Below are positions 16,489 to 26,911 of a stretch of 64,000 nucleotides of DNA, one piece after another (the first letter of the stretch is position 1; each line of letters opens with the position of its first letter). The position numbers were made by a program, and so were the translations under genes. The notes below the pieces were generated by a model. The model was not told where the DNA came from. It ran no database searches and saw only the letters and a program-made list of their open reading frames with translations. Origin of the DNA: Streptomyces sp. KMM 9044 (GTDB lineage: Bacteria > Actinomycetota > Actinomycetes > Streptomycetales > Streptomycetaceae); the NCBI RefSeq assembly GCF_024701375.2, contig NZ_CP113910.1:2542001-2606000 (forward strand), in the 5' to 3' direction.

Positions 16489-16989
16489 ATGGCAGGCGAC
16501 AAGGCCGAGGGCGGCGAGGTGCCGCTGCTCTACAGCGAAGGGAACGTGGCCGCGCGCGTGGCCCTGGAGCGCGAAGTCAGAGGGTGGAGCACGACCGAGC
16601 TGGCGGAGCGGGTGACCAGGGCCGGCGTCAAGATGAACCAGACGGCGGTCTGGCGCATTGAGAACGGCTCCCCTCGCCGGCGTATCAATCTCGACGAGGC
16701 CCTCGCCTTCGCCCGCGTCTTCGAGCTTCCTCTTGAAGAGCTGATGTCCCCGCCCCTGGAGGGGCTCGACATCGACAGTCGGCGGCTCGTCCAAGAGGCC
16801 GTCGAAGCGTTCTACGAGTCCCGAGACGCGCGCGACCGTCTACACCACGCCGTGGTCGCCATCGCCGACCACATCAAGGCCCATCCCGACAGCTCGCGGG
16901 CGATCCACGAGCAGTGCCTCCGCCTCATGGGCGACGAGCGGGACGCTCGCACCCTCACCAGCGACATCGAGGACGGCGGCCACTACTGA
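16489..16989 (+). CDS. XRE-family transcriptional regulator
   Basis: This 166-aa protein has one helix-turn-helix domain at about 18-80, with WSTTELAERVTRAGVKMNQ and AVWRIENGSPRRRINLDEAL, and a helical C-terminal part that may dimerise. It starts with ATG after GGAGG and lies 24 bases before the integrase, so the two are probably one transcript. It is divergent from the excisionase-like gene. The arrangement resembles repressor control of an integration/excision switch. Its target is inferred to be the intergenic inverted repeat upstream. Confidence 0.8.
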   Translation: MAGDKAEGGEVPLLYSEGNVAARVALEREVRGWSTTELAERVTRAGVKMNQTAVWRIENGSPRRRINLDEALAFARVFELPLEELMSPPLEGLDIDSRRLVQEAVEAFYESRDARDRLHHAVVAIADHIKAHPDSSRAIHEQCLRLMGDERDARTLTSDIEDGGHY

Positions 16990-17013
16990 CAACCGACACG
17001 AAGGAGAAGCCAC

Positions 17014-18132
17014 TTGGCCAACATTCAGAAGCGCCCCAACGGCAAATGGCGTGCTCGCTACCGCGACCTCGACGGCAAGGAGCACGCGCGCCACTTCGAC
17101 CGCAAGATCGACGCCCAGCGGTGGCTCGACGAGGTCACGGCCAGCCTGGTCACCGGGCAGTACGTCGACCCGCGGTCGGCGAAGAAGCCCTTCAAGGAGT
17201 ACGCGGAGGAATGGCGGGCCATCCAGCCGCACCGGCCTTCCACGGCCAAGGCGGTGGCCCAGCACCTGCGCTGCTATGTCTACCCGGCCTGGGAGAAGCG
17301 GGCACTCGGCGCCATCAAGCCCGGCGACGTACAGAGCTGGGTCACCAGCCTGACCACCACACACGGGCTGGCCGCCAGCACCTCACGGACGGTCTTCAAC
17401 ACGGTCAACGCCGTCTTCCGGGCGGCCGTCCGTGACCGCATGATCCCTCACAACCCGTGCGCCGAGGCGAAGCTGCCCTCGGTACCACGGAAGAAGATCG
17501 TGCCGCTGGCCGTCGAGCAGGTGCGGACGCTGTCCGAGGAGATACCCGCCCGATACAAGGGCCTCGTGCTGCTCGGCGCAGCCACCGGGCTCCGCCCCGG
17601 CGAACTCTTCGGCCTTCAGCTCCGGCACGTGGACCTGCTGCACGCGACCGTCTCGGTCGAGCAGCAGATCCAGCAGACCGCCAAGCACGGCGTGTACGTC
17701 TGCCCGCCCAAGACCGCTCGCTCGCACCGCACGGTCCCGCTCCCCCGCATGGCGGTGGACGCGATGAAGGCCCACCTGCGGGACTTCCCCGCCGATGGGC
17801 CCGAGAGCTGGATCTTCACGGCGCCGCAAAGCGGACCCGTGGTCTACACGCACTTCATGGACGGGTCCTGGCGGCCCGCCTGCGCGAAGGCCGGCATACC
17901 GAAGGGCACCGGACCCCACGCCCTCCGGCATCACTACGCCAGCCTGCTGATCAAGCACGGCGAGTCCGTGAAGACGGTCTCCGAGCGTCTCGGCCACACC
18001 AACGCGGCCATGACGCTGAACATCTACACCCACCTGTGGCCCGACTCCGAGGAGCGGACCCGGGCCGCCGTCGACAAGGCGTACGCGGACCAGTCCGCCG
18101 ATGCCCAGCCACAGGTCGACGAAGCGGCGTAG
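17014..18132 (+). CDS. int: Tyrosine-recombinase integrase
   Basis: The 372-aa site-specific recombinase has an N-terminal arm-binding and SAM-like core-binding region (about 1-150; GKWRARYRDLDGKEHARHF at the start). Its catalytic domain shows Arg in AATGLRPGELFGL, the HxxR-type box in PHALRHHYASLL, and the nucleophile Tyr in TLNIYTHLW near residue 343. It would catalyse integration at the ychF 3' end. The start is a TTG at 17014 behind AAGGAGAAG. The gene ends 112 bases before the right core, the usual position. All key residues are present, so it looks functional. Confidence 0.92.
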   Translation: MANIQKRPNGKWRARYRDLDGKEHARHFDRKIDAQRWLDEVTASLVTGQYVDPRSAKKPFKEYAEEWRAIQPHRPSTAKAVAQHLRCYVYPAWEKRALGAIKPGDVQSWVTSLTTTHGLAASTSRTVFNTVNAVFRAAVRDRMIPHNPCAEAKLPSVPRKKIVPLAVEQVRTLSEEIPARYKGLVLLGAATGLRPGELFGLQLRHVDLLHATVSVEQQIQQTAKHGVYVCPPKTARSHRTVPLPRMAVDAMKAHLRDFPADGPESWIFTAPQSGPVVYTHFMDGSWRPACAKAGIPKGTGPHALRHHYASLLIKHGESVKTVSERLGHTNAAMTLNIYTHLWPDSEERTRAAVDKAYADQSADAQPQVDEAA

Positions 18133-18142
18133 CCGCTCCCCC

Positions 18143-18166
18143 GCGTGCTGACCGAAGTCAGCACGC
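18143..18166 (+). terminator. Integrase terminator hairpin
   Basis: GCGTGCTGAC, a CGAA loop and GTCAGCACGC form a perfect 10-bp stem eleven bases after the integrase stop. The stem contains the GTCAGCAC octamer seen three times outside the left core. Confidence 0.6.
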
Positions 18167-18203
18167 TGCGGACTCTGTGCGGACCGCAAAGGCCGCCCAA
18201 CCC

Positions 18204-18219
18204 GCTCCGCCGCAGGTCA
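18204..18219 (-). repeat. Right arm-type inverted repeat of the element
   Basis: GCTCCGCCGCAGGTCA is the exact reverse complement of the 16 bases at 1928-1943. It lies 25 bp inside the right core, just past the integrase gene, and is a likely arm-type recombinase or excisionase site. Confidence 0.55.
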
Positions 18220-18240
18220 GACGGCCTTTCGCCGGACGCA

Positions 18241-19329
<1,089 letters not shown>

Positions 19330-19510
19330 GTTGCGACTTCCCGTACGTGAGGATGGGGGGCGAGGGTCGGCCGACTGGGCGCGTGGGCCGATCCACCAGT
19401 CTACGGCGTCCCCGCCCACGCCCCGCCTACGAATCGAACACCTGGACAGCCCCCGCTCCTCGGCGTGTCTGACAGCCCATTCGGCACATAAACAGACCTA
19501 GGTTGGTCCA

Positions 19511-20140
19511 GTGGAGCAACACAGCACGCGACCTGCCCAGTACGGACCGCGACGCGACCGGCCGGCCCGGCCGCCCAAGCCGCCGCTGCCGCCGCTGCCT
19601 CCGCTGCCTCCGCTGCCTCCGCAGGCGGGGCGAGCCCCCGGGGGTGGTGTCGCGCGGTCCGCGCGGCCCGCCCGTCCGGACCGGCGCGGGCCCGCGCCGA
19701 CCCGCCGGCCCGCTCCTTCCCCCGCGGCCCAGCGGCTGCCGAATCCCCGGCTCACCGGCCTCGGCGGCGGCCTCTTCTGCGGGCTCGTGATGCTGGCGCT
19801 CGGGTTCCTCGTCACGCTGCTGTTCGGGGCGTCCCAGGTCGTGTACGGCGTACTGTTCCTGCCGGCGTGCGCGCTGACCGCTCTGTGGGTGCGCGAGGGG
19901 GACCTGCTCACCGCGCCCGTCGTCGTCCCGATCGCCTTCGCCCTGGGCCTGATCCCGGTCGCCGACGAGGGCGACGGAGGAATCGGGGGCCGGCTCATGG
20001 GTATGGTGACCGGCCTGGCCACCCAGGCCGGCTGGCTGTACGGGGGGACCCTGGTCGCCGGTGTGATCGTGCTCGGCCGGCGGATGCGCACGATCCGTAC
20101 GATCAACCGGCGGACCGCCGCCGCCCGGGGCCGGGCCTGA
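19511..20140 (+). CDS. DUF6542 membrane protein
   Basis: This 209-aa protein has a Pro/Arg-rich cytoplasmic N-terminus of about 80 residues with a run of PLPP repeats, followed by four predicted membrane segments (LFCGLVMLALGFLVTLLFG, QVVYGVLFLPACALTAL, LTAPVVVPIAFALGLIPV and a last one near 180). It ends in a basic tail. It matches the DUF6542 family of actinobacterial membrane proteins of unknown role. The GTG at 19511 is the likely start; ychF is divergent. A hairpin follows the stop. Confidence 0.75.
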   Translation: MEQHSTRPAQYGPRRDRPARPPKPPLPPLPPLPPLPPQAGRAPGGGVARSARPARPDRRGPAPTRRPAPSPAAQRLPNPRLTGLGGGLFCGLVMLALGFLVTLLFGASQVVYGVLFLPACALTALWVREGDLLTAPVVVPIAFALGLIPVADEGDGGIGGRLMGMVTGLATQAGWLYGGTLVAGVIVLGRRMRTIRTINRRTAAARGRA

Positions 20141-20175
20141 CATCCGGGTGTTCCGAGTATCCGGACACCCGGATG
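20141..20175. terminator. Bidirectional hairpin between DUF6542 gene and ppgK
   Basis: CATCCGGGTGT (20141-20151) pairs with ACACCCGGATG (20165-20175) directly after the DUF6542 stop and 12 bases before the 3' end of the convergent ppgK. Confidence 0.7.
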
Positions 20176-20186
20176 CGCCCGGTGTC

Positions 20187-20933
20187 CTACATCCCCGTGG
20201 CCGCGCGCATCGCCGCTCCCACGATGCCCGCGTTGTTCTGCAGGTGCGCCGGGACGACCTCGGCCTTGATGCCCTCGATATGGGACAGGAACTTCTCGGA
20301 CTTGCGGCTGACACCGCCACCGATCACGAACAGCTCCGGCGAGAACAGCATCTCCAGGTGAGCCAGGTACTTCTGCACCCGGTGCGCCCAGTGCTCCCAC
20401 GTCAGCTCGTGGTCCTCCCTGGCCTTGCTGGACGCCCGCTTCTCCGCCTCGTGGCCGTGCAGCTCCAGGTGGCCGAGCTCCGTGTTGGGGACCAGGACGC
20501 CGTCCACGAAGACGGCGCTGCCGATGCCCGTACCGAACGTCAGCATGACGACCGTGCCCCGGCGGCCCTTGCCGGCGCCGAAGTGCATCTCGGCGACGCC
20601 CGCCGCGTCCGCGTCGTTGACGACGGTCACGGGCAGGCCACCGAGGCGGTCGCCGAGCAGGACGCGCGCGTCGGTGTGGATCCAGCCCTTGTCGACGTTG
20701 GCCGCCGAACGGATCGTGGTGCCGCCGGTGACCACGCCCGGGAAGGTGACCCCGACCGGGCCGGTCCAGCCGAAGTGGTCGATGACCTGCTTGACCCCGT
20801 CGGCCACCGCGTCCGGCGTGGACGGGTGCGGGGTGAGGACCTTGCAGCGCTCCTGCGCCAGGTCCCCCTTGTCCAGGTCGACCGGGGCACCCTTGATCCC
20901 GGACCCGCCGATGTCCACACCGAAGATCTGCAT
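20187..20933 (-). CDS. ppgK: Polyphosphate glucokinase
   Basis: This 248-aa ROK-related kinase phosphorylates glucose using polyphosphate (or ATP). The N-terminal phosphate loop is FGVDIGGSGIKGA. The sugar-binding catalytic segment is TVVNDADAAGVAEMHFG, a second phosphate loop is LTFGTGIGSAVFVDG, and TELGHLELHG matches the conserved ROK-type box. The late KYLAHLEMLFSPELFVIGGG is typical of actinobacterial PpgK. The length is normal. It is transcribed away from ispH, which is also on the minus strand upstream. The ATG at 20933 is the obvious start. Confidence 0.93.
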   Translation of the reverse strand: MQIFGVDIGGSGIKGAPVDLDKGDLAQERCKVLTPHPSTPDAVADGVKQVIDHFGWTGPVGVTFPGVVTGGTTIRSAANVDKGWIHTDARVLLGDRLGGLPVTVVNDADAAGVAEMHFGAGKGRRGTVVMLTFGTGIGSAVFVDGVLVPNTELGHLELHGHEAEKRASSKAREDHELTWEHWAHRVQKYLAHLEMLFSPELFVIGGGVSRKSEKFLSHIEGIKAEVVPAHLQNNAGIVGAAMRAATGM

Positions 20934-21007
20934 GGAACCACGTTAAGCCGGACGGTGAACGGTCACCGAATCGAACGTCGTCACCGATCGGACACGGGGT
21001 GAGGAAT

Positions 21008-21040
21008 GGGGACGTGACGACGTCACGCCGTCACGTCCCC
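21008..21040 (-). terminator. ispH terminator hairpin
   Basis: GGGGACGTGACG (21008-21019) pairs with CGTCACGTCCCC (21029-21040), about 37 bases past the ispH stop on the minus strand. Confidence 0.65.
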
Positions 21041-21077
21041 GGGTGTTCTCACCCGTCGGCGCGCCGCGCCGGCCCCA

Positions 21078-22091
21078 CTACGCCGAGGCCTGGCCCGTCC
21101 CCGTGCCGCCGCGCTCCGCCACCAGCGTCGCCGCCTCCTCGCGCAGGTCGCGGCGCAGTTCCTTGGGCAGCGAGAAGATGATGGACTCCTCCGCGGCCTT
21201 GACGATCTCGACGTCCTCGAAGCCGCGCTGCGCGAGCCGTTCCAGGACCTGCTCGACCAGTACCTCCGGCACCGAGGCGCCCGAGGTGACGCCGACCGTG
21301 GCGACACCCTCCAGCCAGGACTCGTCGATCTCGTCGGCGAAGTCCACCAGGTGGGCGTCACGGGCGCCCGCGATCTTGGCGACCTCGACGAGACGCTTGG
21401 AGTTCGAGGAGTTCCGCGAGCCGACCACGATCACCAGGTCCGCCTCGGCGCCCATCTGCTTGACCGCGAGCTGGCGGTTCTGCGTGGCGTAGCAGATGTC
21501 GTCGCTGGGCGGGGAGATCAGCTGGGGGAACTTGTCCTTGAGTGCGTCGACGGTCTCCATGGTCTCGTCCACCGAGAGGGTGGTCTGGGAGAGCCAGACC
21601 ACCTTCGACGGGTCGCGGACCTCGACCTTGGCGACGTCCCCGGGGCCGTCGACGAGCTGGATGTGGTCGGGGGCCTCGCCGGAGGTGCCGATGACCTCCT
21701 CGTGACCCTCGTGCCCGATCAGGAGGATGTCGTAGTCCTCGCCTGCGAACCGGACCGCTTCCTTGTGCACCTTGGTGACCAGCGGGCAGGTCGCGTCGAT
21801 GGTGGCGAGCCGGCCGCGCTCGGCCTCCTCGTGGACGACGGGGGCCACGCCGTGCGCGGAGAACATGACGATGTTGCCCGGCGGCACCTCCTCCGTCCGT
21901 TCGACGAAGACGGCGCCCTTCTTCTCCAGGGTCTGCACGACGTACTTGTTGTGCACGATCTCGTGCCGGACGTAGACGGGGGCCCCATACTGCTCCAGGG
22001 CCTTCTCGACGGCGATCACGGCGCGGTCCACGCCCGCGCAGTAGCCCCGGGGGGCGGCGAGCAGGACACGGCGGCCAGGCGAAGCAGTCAT
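21078..22091 (-). CDS. ispH: 4-hydroxy-3-methylbut-2-enyl diphosphate reductase
   Basis: This 337-aa iron-sulphur enzyme catalyses the last step of the MEP pathway, producing IPP and DMAPP. Three cluster-binding Cys are visible: [12 protein letters not shown] near residue 20, [13 protein letters not shown] near 110 and [11 protein letters not shown] near 210. The conserved SAHGVAP and [11 protein letters not shown] boxes are present. The protein extends past the usual core with an Ala/Glu/Arg-rich tail. The ATG at 22091 (MTASPGRRV) is preferred; the frame is open upstream with no homology. It is divergent from xseA. Confidence 0.95.
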   Translation of the reverse strand: MTASPGRRVLLAAPRGYCAGVDRAVIAVEKALEQYGAPVYVRHEIVHNKYVVQTLEKKGAVFVERTEEVPPGNIVMFSAHGVAPVVHEEAERGRLATIDATCPLVTKVHKEAVRFAGEDYDILLIGHEGHEEVIGTSGEAPDHIQLVDGPGDVAKVEVRDPSKVVWLSQTTLSVDETMETVDALKDKFPQLISPPSDDICYATQNRQLAVKQMGAEADLVIVVGSRNSSNSKRLVEVAKIAGARDAHLVDFADEIDESWLEGVATVGVTSGASVPEVLVEQVLERLAQRGFEDVEIVKAAEESIIFSLPKELRRDLREEAATLVAERGGTGTGQASA

Positions 22092-22311
22092 GCGTCCCAT
22101 CGTAAGGGCCGTGTCCGGCCGTCCGGTGATCGCATCCGGCGGAAGGCGCCGGACCGGCCCGGGTTCCGGATGCGCGGGGGCGGTGAGCAGGACGTACGGG
22201 CGCACCGGGCGCATGGGCGGGCGGTGCGCGGGCACGGGCGGACGGTGTACGGCACCGGGTCGCCGCCCGGTGGTGGCCCCTGGTGTCGGTGACCCGCACT
22301 ACTCTCGCGGC

Positions 22312-23520
22312 ATGGCTGTCAACACGTCTGCGGAAGCGCCCATCCCGGTCGGTGAGGTGTCACGGCTCATCGGGGGGTGGATCGACCGGCTCGGCGCGGT
22401 GTGGGTCGAGGGGCAGATCACCCAGCTGTCGCGGCGGCCGGGGGCCGGCGTGGTGTTCATGACGCTGCGGGACGCCTCGTACGACATCTCCGTCGGAGTG
22501 ACCTGCTACCGGCAGGTGTTCGACGCCGTCACCGACGTCGTCGGCGAGGGCACACGGGTCGTGGTGCACTGCAAGCCCGAGTGGTACGCCCCGCGCGGGC
22601 AGCTGTCGCTGCGGGCCGCCGAGATCAGACCGGTCGGGGTCGGGGAGCTGCTCGCGCGGCTCGAGCAGCTGAAGAAGTCCCTCGCGCGGGAGGGACTTTT
22701 CGCGCCGGAGCGGAAGAAGACGCTGCCGTTCCTGCCGCGGCTGATCGGGCTGGCCTGCGGGCGCGCCTCGGCCGCCGAGCGGGACGTGCTGGAGAATGCC
22801 CGGCGCCGCTGGCCCGCCGTCCGCTTCGAGGTGCGCAATGTCGCCGTGCAGGGCGTGCACGCGGTGCCGCAGGTCGTCCAGGCCGTGAAGGAGCTGGACG
22901 CGGTCGACGAGGTGGACGTGATCGTCGTGGCGCGGGGCGGGGGCAGCGTGGAGGACCTGCTGCCGTTCTCCGACGAGCAGCTGGTGCGGGCGGTGGCGGC
23001 CTGCCGTACGCCGGTCGTCTCCGCGATCGGGCACGAGCCGGACAACCCGCTCCTGGATCATGTCGCCGACGTGCGGGCCTCCACTCCGACGGACGCCGCC
23101 AAGAAGGTGGTCCCGGACGTGGGCGAGGAGTACGAGCGGGTGCGGCTGCTGCGCGACCGTGCGCGGCGCTGCGTCCAGGCGTTCGTCGACCGGGAGGAGC
23201 GGGGGCTGGCCCATGCGCTGGCCCGGCCCTCCATGGAAGAACCGCACCGGATGATCGACGGACGGGCCGAGGAGGTCACCGCGCTGCTCGACCGGGCCCG
23301 GCGCTCTCTGCGGCACCAGCTGGACCGGACCGACTCCGAGCTGACGCACACGCACGCACGCGTGGTGGCCCTGTCCCCCGCCGCGACGCTGAAGCGCGGG
23401 TACGCCGTGCTGCAGCGGGCCGACGGGCACGCGGTGCGTGATCCGGGCGAGGTGGAGGCCGGTGAGGCGTTGCGGGCACGGGTGTCCGAGGGCGAGTTCA
23501 GTGTCCGAGTCGATGCGTAG
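22312..23520 (+). CDS. xseA: Exodeoxyribonuclease VII large subunit
   Basis: This 402-aa subunit of ExoVII degrades single-stranded DNA. An N-terminal OB-fold (about 10-110; [20 protein letters not shown]) binds DNA. The catalytic core contains [19 protein letters not shown] and [20 protein letters not shown], the family signature, followed by coiled-coil helices and the C-terminal LKRGYAVLQ segment. The ATG at 22312 fits the homology. The small-subunit gene follows nine bases later, forming a standard xseA-xseB operon. Confidence 0.95.
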   Translation: MAVNTSAEAPIPVGEVSRLIGGWIDRLGAVWVEGQITQLSRRPGAGVVFMTLRDASYDISVGVTCYRQVFDAVTDVVGEGTRVVVHCKPEWYAPRGQLSLRAAEIRPVGVGELLARLEQLKKSLAREGLFAPERKKTLPFLPRLIGLACGRASAAERDVLENARRRWPAVRFEVRNVAVQGVHAVPQVVQAVKELDAVDEVDVIVVARGGGSVEDLLPFSDEQLVRAVAACRTPVVSAIGHEPDNPLLDHVADVRASTPTDAAKKVVPDVGEEYERVRLLRDRARRCVQAFVDREERGLAHALARPSMEEPHRMIDGRAEEVTALLDRARRSLRHQLDRTDSELTHTHARVVALSPAATLKRGYAVLQRADGHAVRDPGEVEAGEALRARVSEGEFSVRVDA

Positions 23521-23529
23521 GGTGGGCGG

Positions 23530-23841
23530 ATGACCAGCAAGACGGAGCAGACCGGGCAGACCGGGCAGACCGGGCAGGCGGCGGGGGCCGCCGGTCGGGC
23601 GGAGGCCGCGGCCGAGGCGCTCGGGTACGAGCAGGCACGGGACGAGCTGATCGAGGTCGTACGCCGTCTGGAAACGGGCGGTACGACGCTGGAGGAGTCT
23701 CTCGCGCTCTGGGAGCGGGGCGAGGAGCTGGCCAAGGTGTGCCGGAGCCGGCTGGACGGGGCACGGGCCCGGCTGGACGCGGCACTCGCGGAGGAGACCG
23801 CCGGCGCGGGGCGCGCGGAGGACGGGTCCGGGGACCTGTAG
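23530..23841 (+). CDS. xseB: Exodeoxyribonuclease VII small subunit
   Basis: The 103-aa small subunit has the XseB helical hairpin at about 37-85 ([19 protein letters not shown], then [19 protein letters not shown]). The first 35 residues are a low-complexity tail containing three GQT repeats ([12 protein letters not shown]), encoded by a tandem 9-base unit at about 23545-23575. Several copies of the small subunit bind each XseA. It is the second gene of the xse operon, and a GC-rich hairpin follows the stop. Confidence 0.92.
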   Translation: MTSKTEQTGQTGQTGQAAGAAGRAEAAAEALGYEQARDELIEVVRRLETGGTTLEESLALWERGEELAKVCRSRLDGARARLDAALAEETAGAGRAEDGSGDL

Positions 23842-23882
23842 GCCGCGTGCGGCCCGCCCCGGCCCGTCCGACGGGCCCGGAG

Positions 23883-24095
23883 CTACCTGGCGTCGCCCTC
23901 GGCCAGTGCGTGGGCGACGAGGGCGTTCGCGTGGCCGTGGCCCAGGCCGTGCTCGGCCTTGAGCCAGGCGACCAGCTCCGTGTGCTTGACGAGCGGCGAG
24001 GAGCGGATCAGCTCCTTCCACTCCGCGATCGGACGGCCGTGCTTCTTCTCGATCGACGGAAAGTAGCTGGCTGGGCCCTTGGCGGTGGCGGCCAT
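23883..24095 (-). CDS. DUF4287-domain protein
   Basis: This 70-aa protein matches DUF4287: GPASYFPSIEKKHGRPIAEW, then LIRSSPLVKHTELVAWLK, then the HGLGHGHANALVAHAL helix. The domain is small, helical and of unknown function, often annotated beside DUF5655 in larger proteins. It stands alone here, convergent with xseB. The ATG at 24095 is clear. Confidence 0.8.
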   Translation of the reverse strand: MAATAKGPASYFPSIEKKHGRPIAEWKELIRSSPLVKHTELVAWLKAEHGLGHGHANALVAHALAEGDAR

Positions 24096-24236
24096 ATCGG
24101 GTCGGTCCCCTCTGCTCCGGATGATGGCGTACTGCTTGCAGGACCGGAGGCGGGCGGGGAAGTGATCGGAGAATCGACGTGGTCCGCGTCACCCGGCGAA
24201 CAGAGCCGTGAAGCGGATCACCGCACCCCATTTTGA

Positions 24237-24250
24237 TTGAACTTTGAACT
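24237..24250 (+). promoter_or_regulatory. Tandem TTGAACT repeat upstream of the nitroreductase-like gene
   Basis: TTGAACTTTGAACT is two exact tandem heptamers in an AT-rich patch about 80 bp upstream of the reductase start. Its position and AT content suggest a regulator site overlapping the promoter. Which regulator binds is not visible. Confidence 0.4.
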
Positions 24251-24329
24251 TCTCTGGCGTAGCGTTTTCTCCGCCAAGGGCTGCGCGCAGGTCGTGCGGA
24301 GCCGACACCCTCCTCCAGAAAGATCACGC

Positions 24330-24920
24330 ATGTCCCTCGTTCTTGACGCCGCCGCCCAGAACCTGCTCTTCCGTGAGGCACGCACCGCCAACACGTTCAC
24401 CGACGAGCCGGTGACCGACGAGCAGGTGCAGGCCATCTACGACCTGGTCAAGTACGGCCCGACCTCCATGAACCAGTCGCCGCTGCGCGTCACCCTGGTC
24501 CGCTCCCCCGAGGCCCGCGAGCGTCTCGTCCAGCACATGTCCGAGGGCAACAAGCCCAAGACGGCCGCCGCCCCGCTGGTCGCGATCCTCTCCGCGGACA
24601 ACGAGTTCCACGAGGAACTGCCGCGCCTCTTCCCGCACTTCCCACAGGCCAAGGACATGTTCGCCGCCGACCGCCTGGTGCGGGAGAAGAACGCCGCGTT
24701 GAACGCCGCCCTCCAGGCCGCGTACTTCATCGTCGGTGTGCGCGCCGCGGGTCTGGCCGCCGGCCCGATGACCGGCGGCGACCTCGAGGGCATCCGCAAG
24801 GAATTCCTCGACGACGACCACACCCCGCTGATGGTCGTCAACATCGGCCGCCCCGGCCAGGACGCCTGGTTCCCGCGCAGTCCTCGCCTGGAGTACGGCC
24901 AGGTCGTCACCACCGTCTGA
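24330..24920 (+). CDS. Nitroreductase-family malonic semialdehyde reductase (RutE-like)
   Basis: This 196-aa flavin-dependent oxidoreductase has the nitroreductase fold. The N-terminal FMN-binding stretch is REARTANTFTDEPVTDEQVQ, the YGPTSMNQSPLRVTLV box follows, and a C-terminal FMN-contact segment is present. The overall pattern matches the RutE/HadB-like subfamily, which reduces malonic semialdehyde in E. coli pyrimidine breakdown. Other rut genes are not nearby, so the physiological substrate is uncertain. The ATG at 24330 fits the homology. A tandem TTGAACT repeat lies upstream. Confidence 0.85.
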   Translation: MSLVLDAAAQNLLFREARTANTFTDEPVTDEQVQAIYDLVKYGPTSMNQSPLRVTLVRSPEARERLVQHMSEGNKPKTAAAPLVAILSADNEFHEELPRLFPHFPQAKDMFAADRLVREKNAALNAALQAAYFIVGVRAAGLAAGPMTGGDLEGIRKEFLDDDHTPLMVVNIGRPGQDAWFPRSPRLEYGQVVTTV

Positions 24921-24955
24921 CCCACGCCTGCGCCGCGGCGCGCACGGCACGCGCA

Positions 24956-25000
24956 TACGGCAGGACGCCCCCCGACACGCCATCGGAGGTGCCTGCCGTA
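24956..25000. terminator. Hairpin between convergent reductase and DUF4245 genes
   Basis: TACGGCAGG (24956-24964) pairs with CCTGCCGTA (24992-25000) around a 27-base loop that can form its own small stem. It lies between two convergent stop codons. Confidence 0.45.
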
Positions 25001-25006
25001 CGCCGA

Positions 25007-25534
25007 TCAGTCGGATTCGGTGCGCAGGGCCCCGGCCATCTCCGCCAGCCGGGCGAAGGACGCCGTGCCCGTCACCACCGTGGTCGAGTCCTCGTCCTCG
25101 AGCACCAGCGCGTCGTACCGATCGCCCTCGTACCGGGTCCAGGTCCTGCCGGCGATCTGCTGCGTCCTCCCGGTCTCCTCCGCGCCCTGGGTCTCGTCCT
25201 CGATGAAGACCACCGGCTTCCGAGTCGACTGCTCCACCGCCACGTACTCCCCGTCGGGGGCTCGGTAGCCGAGGTGCCAGGCGTCGAACTCCTCGCCCTG
25301 GAAACGGACGGAGGTGGGCTTCCACGCCTCGGGCAGCCCCTCGGGCGCGGCCACCGCGTAGGCGGCGGCACGGCGCGCGGTGAGCAGGTCGACGCGGTAG
25401 TCGACCCGCTTGAGGTCGGGCTCGCTGCCGTCGTGCGGGATGAACAGCCAGATCACTCCCGCGGCGAGCAAGATGAGACCCAGGGAAAGGATCATGTCCC
25501 GGGCCGACTTCTGCGTGCTGTTCGTTCCTGCCAC
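25007..25534 (-). CDS. DUF4245 membrane-anchored protein
   Basis: This 175-aa protein has one N-terminal membrane segment ([20 protein letters not shown], about 15-35) and an extracytoplasmic domain matching DUF4245. Visible segments include [19 protein letters not shown] and [19 protein letters not shown]. The function is unknown; the gene next to glpX in Streptomyces is usually of this family. The GTG at 25534 gives a sensible short cytoplasmic lead; longer frames upstream overlap the glpX promoter. It is divergent from glpX. Confidence 0.8.
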   Translation of the reverse strand: MAGTNSTQKSARDMILSLGLILLAAGVIWLFIPHDGSEPDLKRVDYRVDLLTARRAAAYAVAAPEGLPEAWKPTSVRFQGEEFDAWHLGYRAPDGEYVAVEQSTRKPVVFIEDETQGAEETGRTQQIAGRTWTRYEGDRYDALVLEDEDSTTVVTGTASFARLAEMAGALRTESD

Positions 25535-25659
25535 CCCCCTATCGTCGCAGGTGCCCGGTCCGCTCATCCGTGGGGCCCCCTGCTCATTCTGTCTGCCCGG
25601 CGCTAGAGTCGGGCTCAACACCCTCATCCGGCCGTCGTCGTACAGAAAGGTGCGCTCCG

Positions 25660-26694
25660 ATGACCGAGAATCATCAGTTGCCGTCCGAACTCGATGTGCC
25701 CTCCGAAGCTCCCGACCGCAACCTCGCCATGGAACTCGTCCGGGTCACCGAGGCCGCCGCGATGGCCGCCGGGCGCTGGGTCGGGCGCGGCGACAAGAAC
25801 GGCGCCGACGGGGCCGCGGTACGCGCCATGCGCACCCTCGTCTCCACCGTCTCGATGAACGGCGTCGTCGTCATCGGCGAGGGGGAGAAGGACGAGGCCC
25901 CCATGCTCTTCAACGGGGAGCGCGTGGGCGACGGGACCGGGCCCGAGTGCGACATCGCCGTCGACCCGATCGACGGCACCACGCTGACCGCCAAGGGCAT
26001 GACCAACGCGATCGCCGTGCTGGCCGCCGCCGAACGCGGCTCGATGTTCGACCCGTCTGCCGTGTTCTACATGGACAAGCTGGTCACCGGCCCCGAGGCC
26101 GCCGACTTCGTCGACATCGACGCGCCCGTGTCCGTGAACATCCGCCGGGTCGCCAGGGCCAAGCGGGCGACCCCCGAGGACGTCACGGTGGTGATCCTCG
26201 ACCGGCCTCGGCACGAGGGCATCATCAAGGAGATCAGAGAGACCGGTGCGCGCATCAAACTGATCTCCGACGGTGACGTGGCCGGCTCGATTCTCGCCCT
26301 GCGCGAGGGCACCGGCATCGACCTGCTGCTCGGCATCGGCGGCACCCCCGAGGGCATCATCTCGGCCTGTGCCGTGAAGTGCCTCGGCGGCACCCTCCAG
26401 GGCAAGCTGTGGCCGCAGGACGACGCGGAGCGGCAGCGCGCGCTCGACGCGGGGCACGACCTCGACCGGGTGCTGACCGACGCGGACCTCGTCACCGGCG
26501 ACAACGTGTTCTTCGTGGCCACCGGCATCACCGACGGCGAACTGCTGCGCGGGGTGCGATACCGGTCCGAGACCGCCACGACCGACTCCATCGTGATGCG
26601 GTCCAGGTCGGGGACGGTGCGGCGGATCGACTCCGAGCACCGGCTGAGCAAGCTGCGTGCGTACAGTGCAGTGGATTTCGACCGGGCGAAGTAG
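25660..26694 (+). CDS. glpX: Class II fructose-1,6-bisphosphatase
   Basis: This 344-aa GlpX-type enzyme dephosphorylates fructose 1,6-bisphosphate in gluconeogenesis. Metal and phosphate ligands lie in [19 protein letters not shown] and [19 protein letters not shown]. The Lys/Arg-rich substrate site and the [19 protein letters not shown] stretch are also present. The length is typical for actinobacteria. The ATG at 25660 follows AGAAAGG. It is divergent from the DUF4245 gene, and the whiB gene lies downstream on the other strand beyond a relic-bearing gap. Confidence 0.95.
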   Translation: MTENHQLPSELDVPSEAPDRNLAMELVRVTEAAAMAAGRWVGRGDKNGADGAAVRAMRTLVSTVSMNGVVVIGEGEKDEAPMLFNGERVGDGTGPECDIAVDPIDGTTLTAKGMTNAIAVLAAAERGSMFDPSAVFYMDKLVTGPEAADFVDIDAPVSVNIRRVARAKRATPEDVTVVILDRPRHEGIIKEIRETGARIKLISDGDVAGSILALREGTGIDLLLGIGGTPEGIISACAVKCLGGTLQGKLWPQDDAERQRALDAGHDLDRVLTDADLVTGDNVFFVATGITDGELLRGVRYRSETATTDSIVMRSRSGTVRRIDSEHRLSKLRAYSAVDFDRAK

Positions 26695-26911
26695 CTCCGC
26701 GGGGTTCGCCGGAGGTGGTGCGGGGCCCACGGGTGTGCGGTCCGTGGGCCCCCGCCTCGTGCCGTCCGGCGGTCCCGCCGAAGGGTGCGGGCCCGCTCTG
26801 GAAGTGTGTGCGACACCCACTGACGAGCGGCGAGCCAGGTGACAGGTAACGCGCTGGCGGCTTTCAGGGCTTCGCTGCCGAAGGTTTCCCGGGCTGGCGG
26901 GGGGGGGCGGG

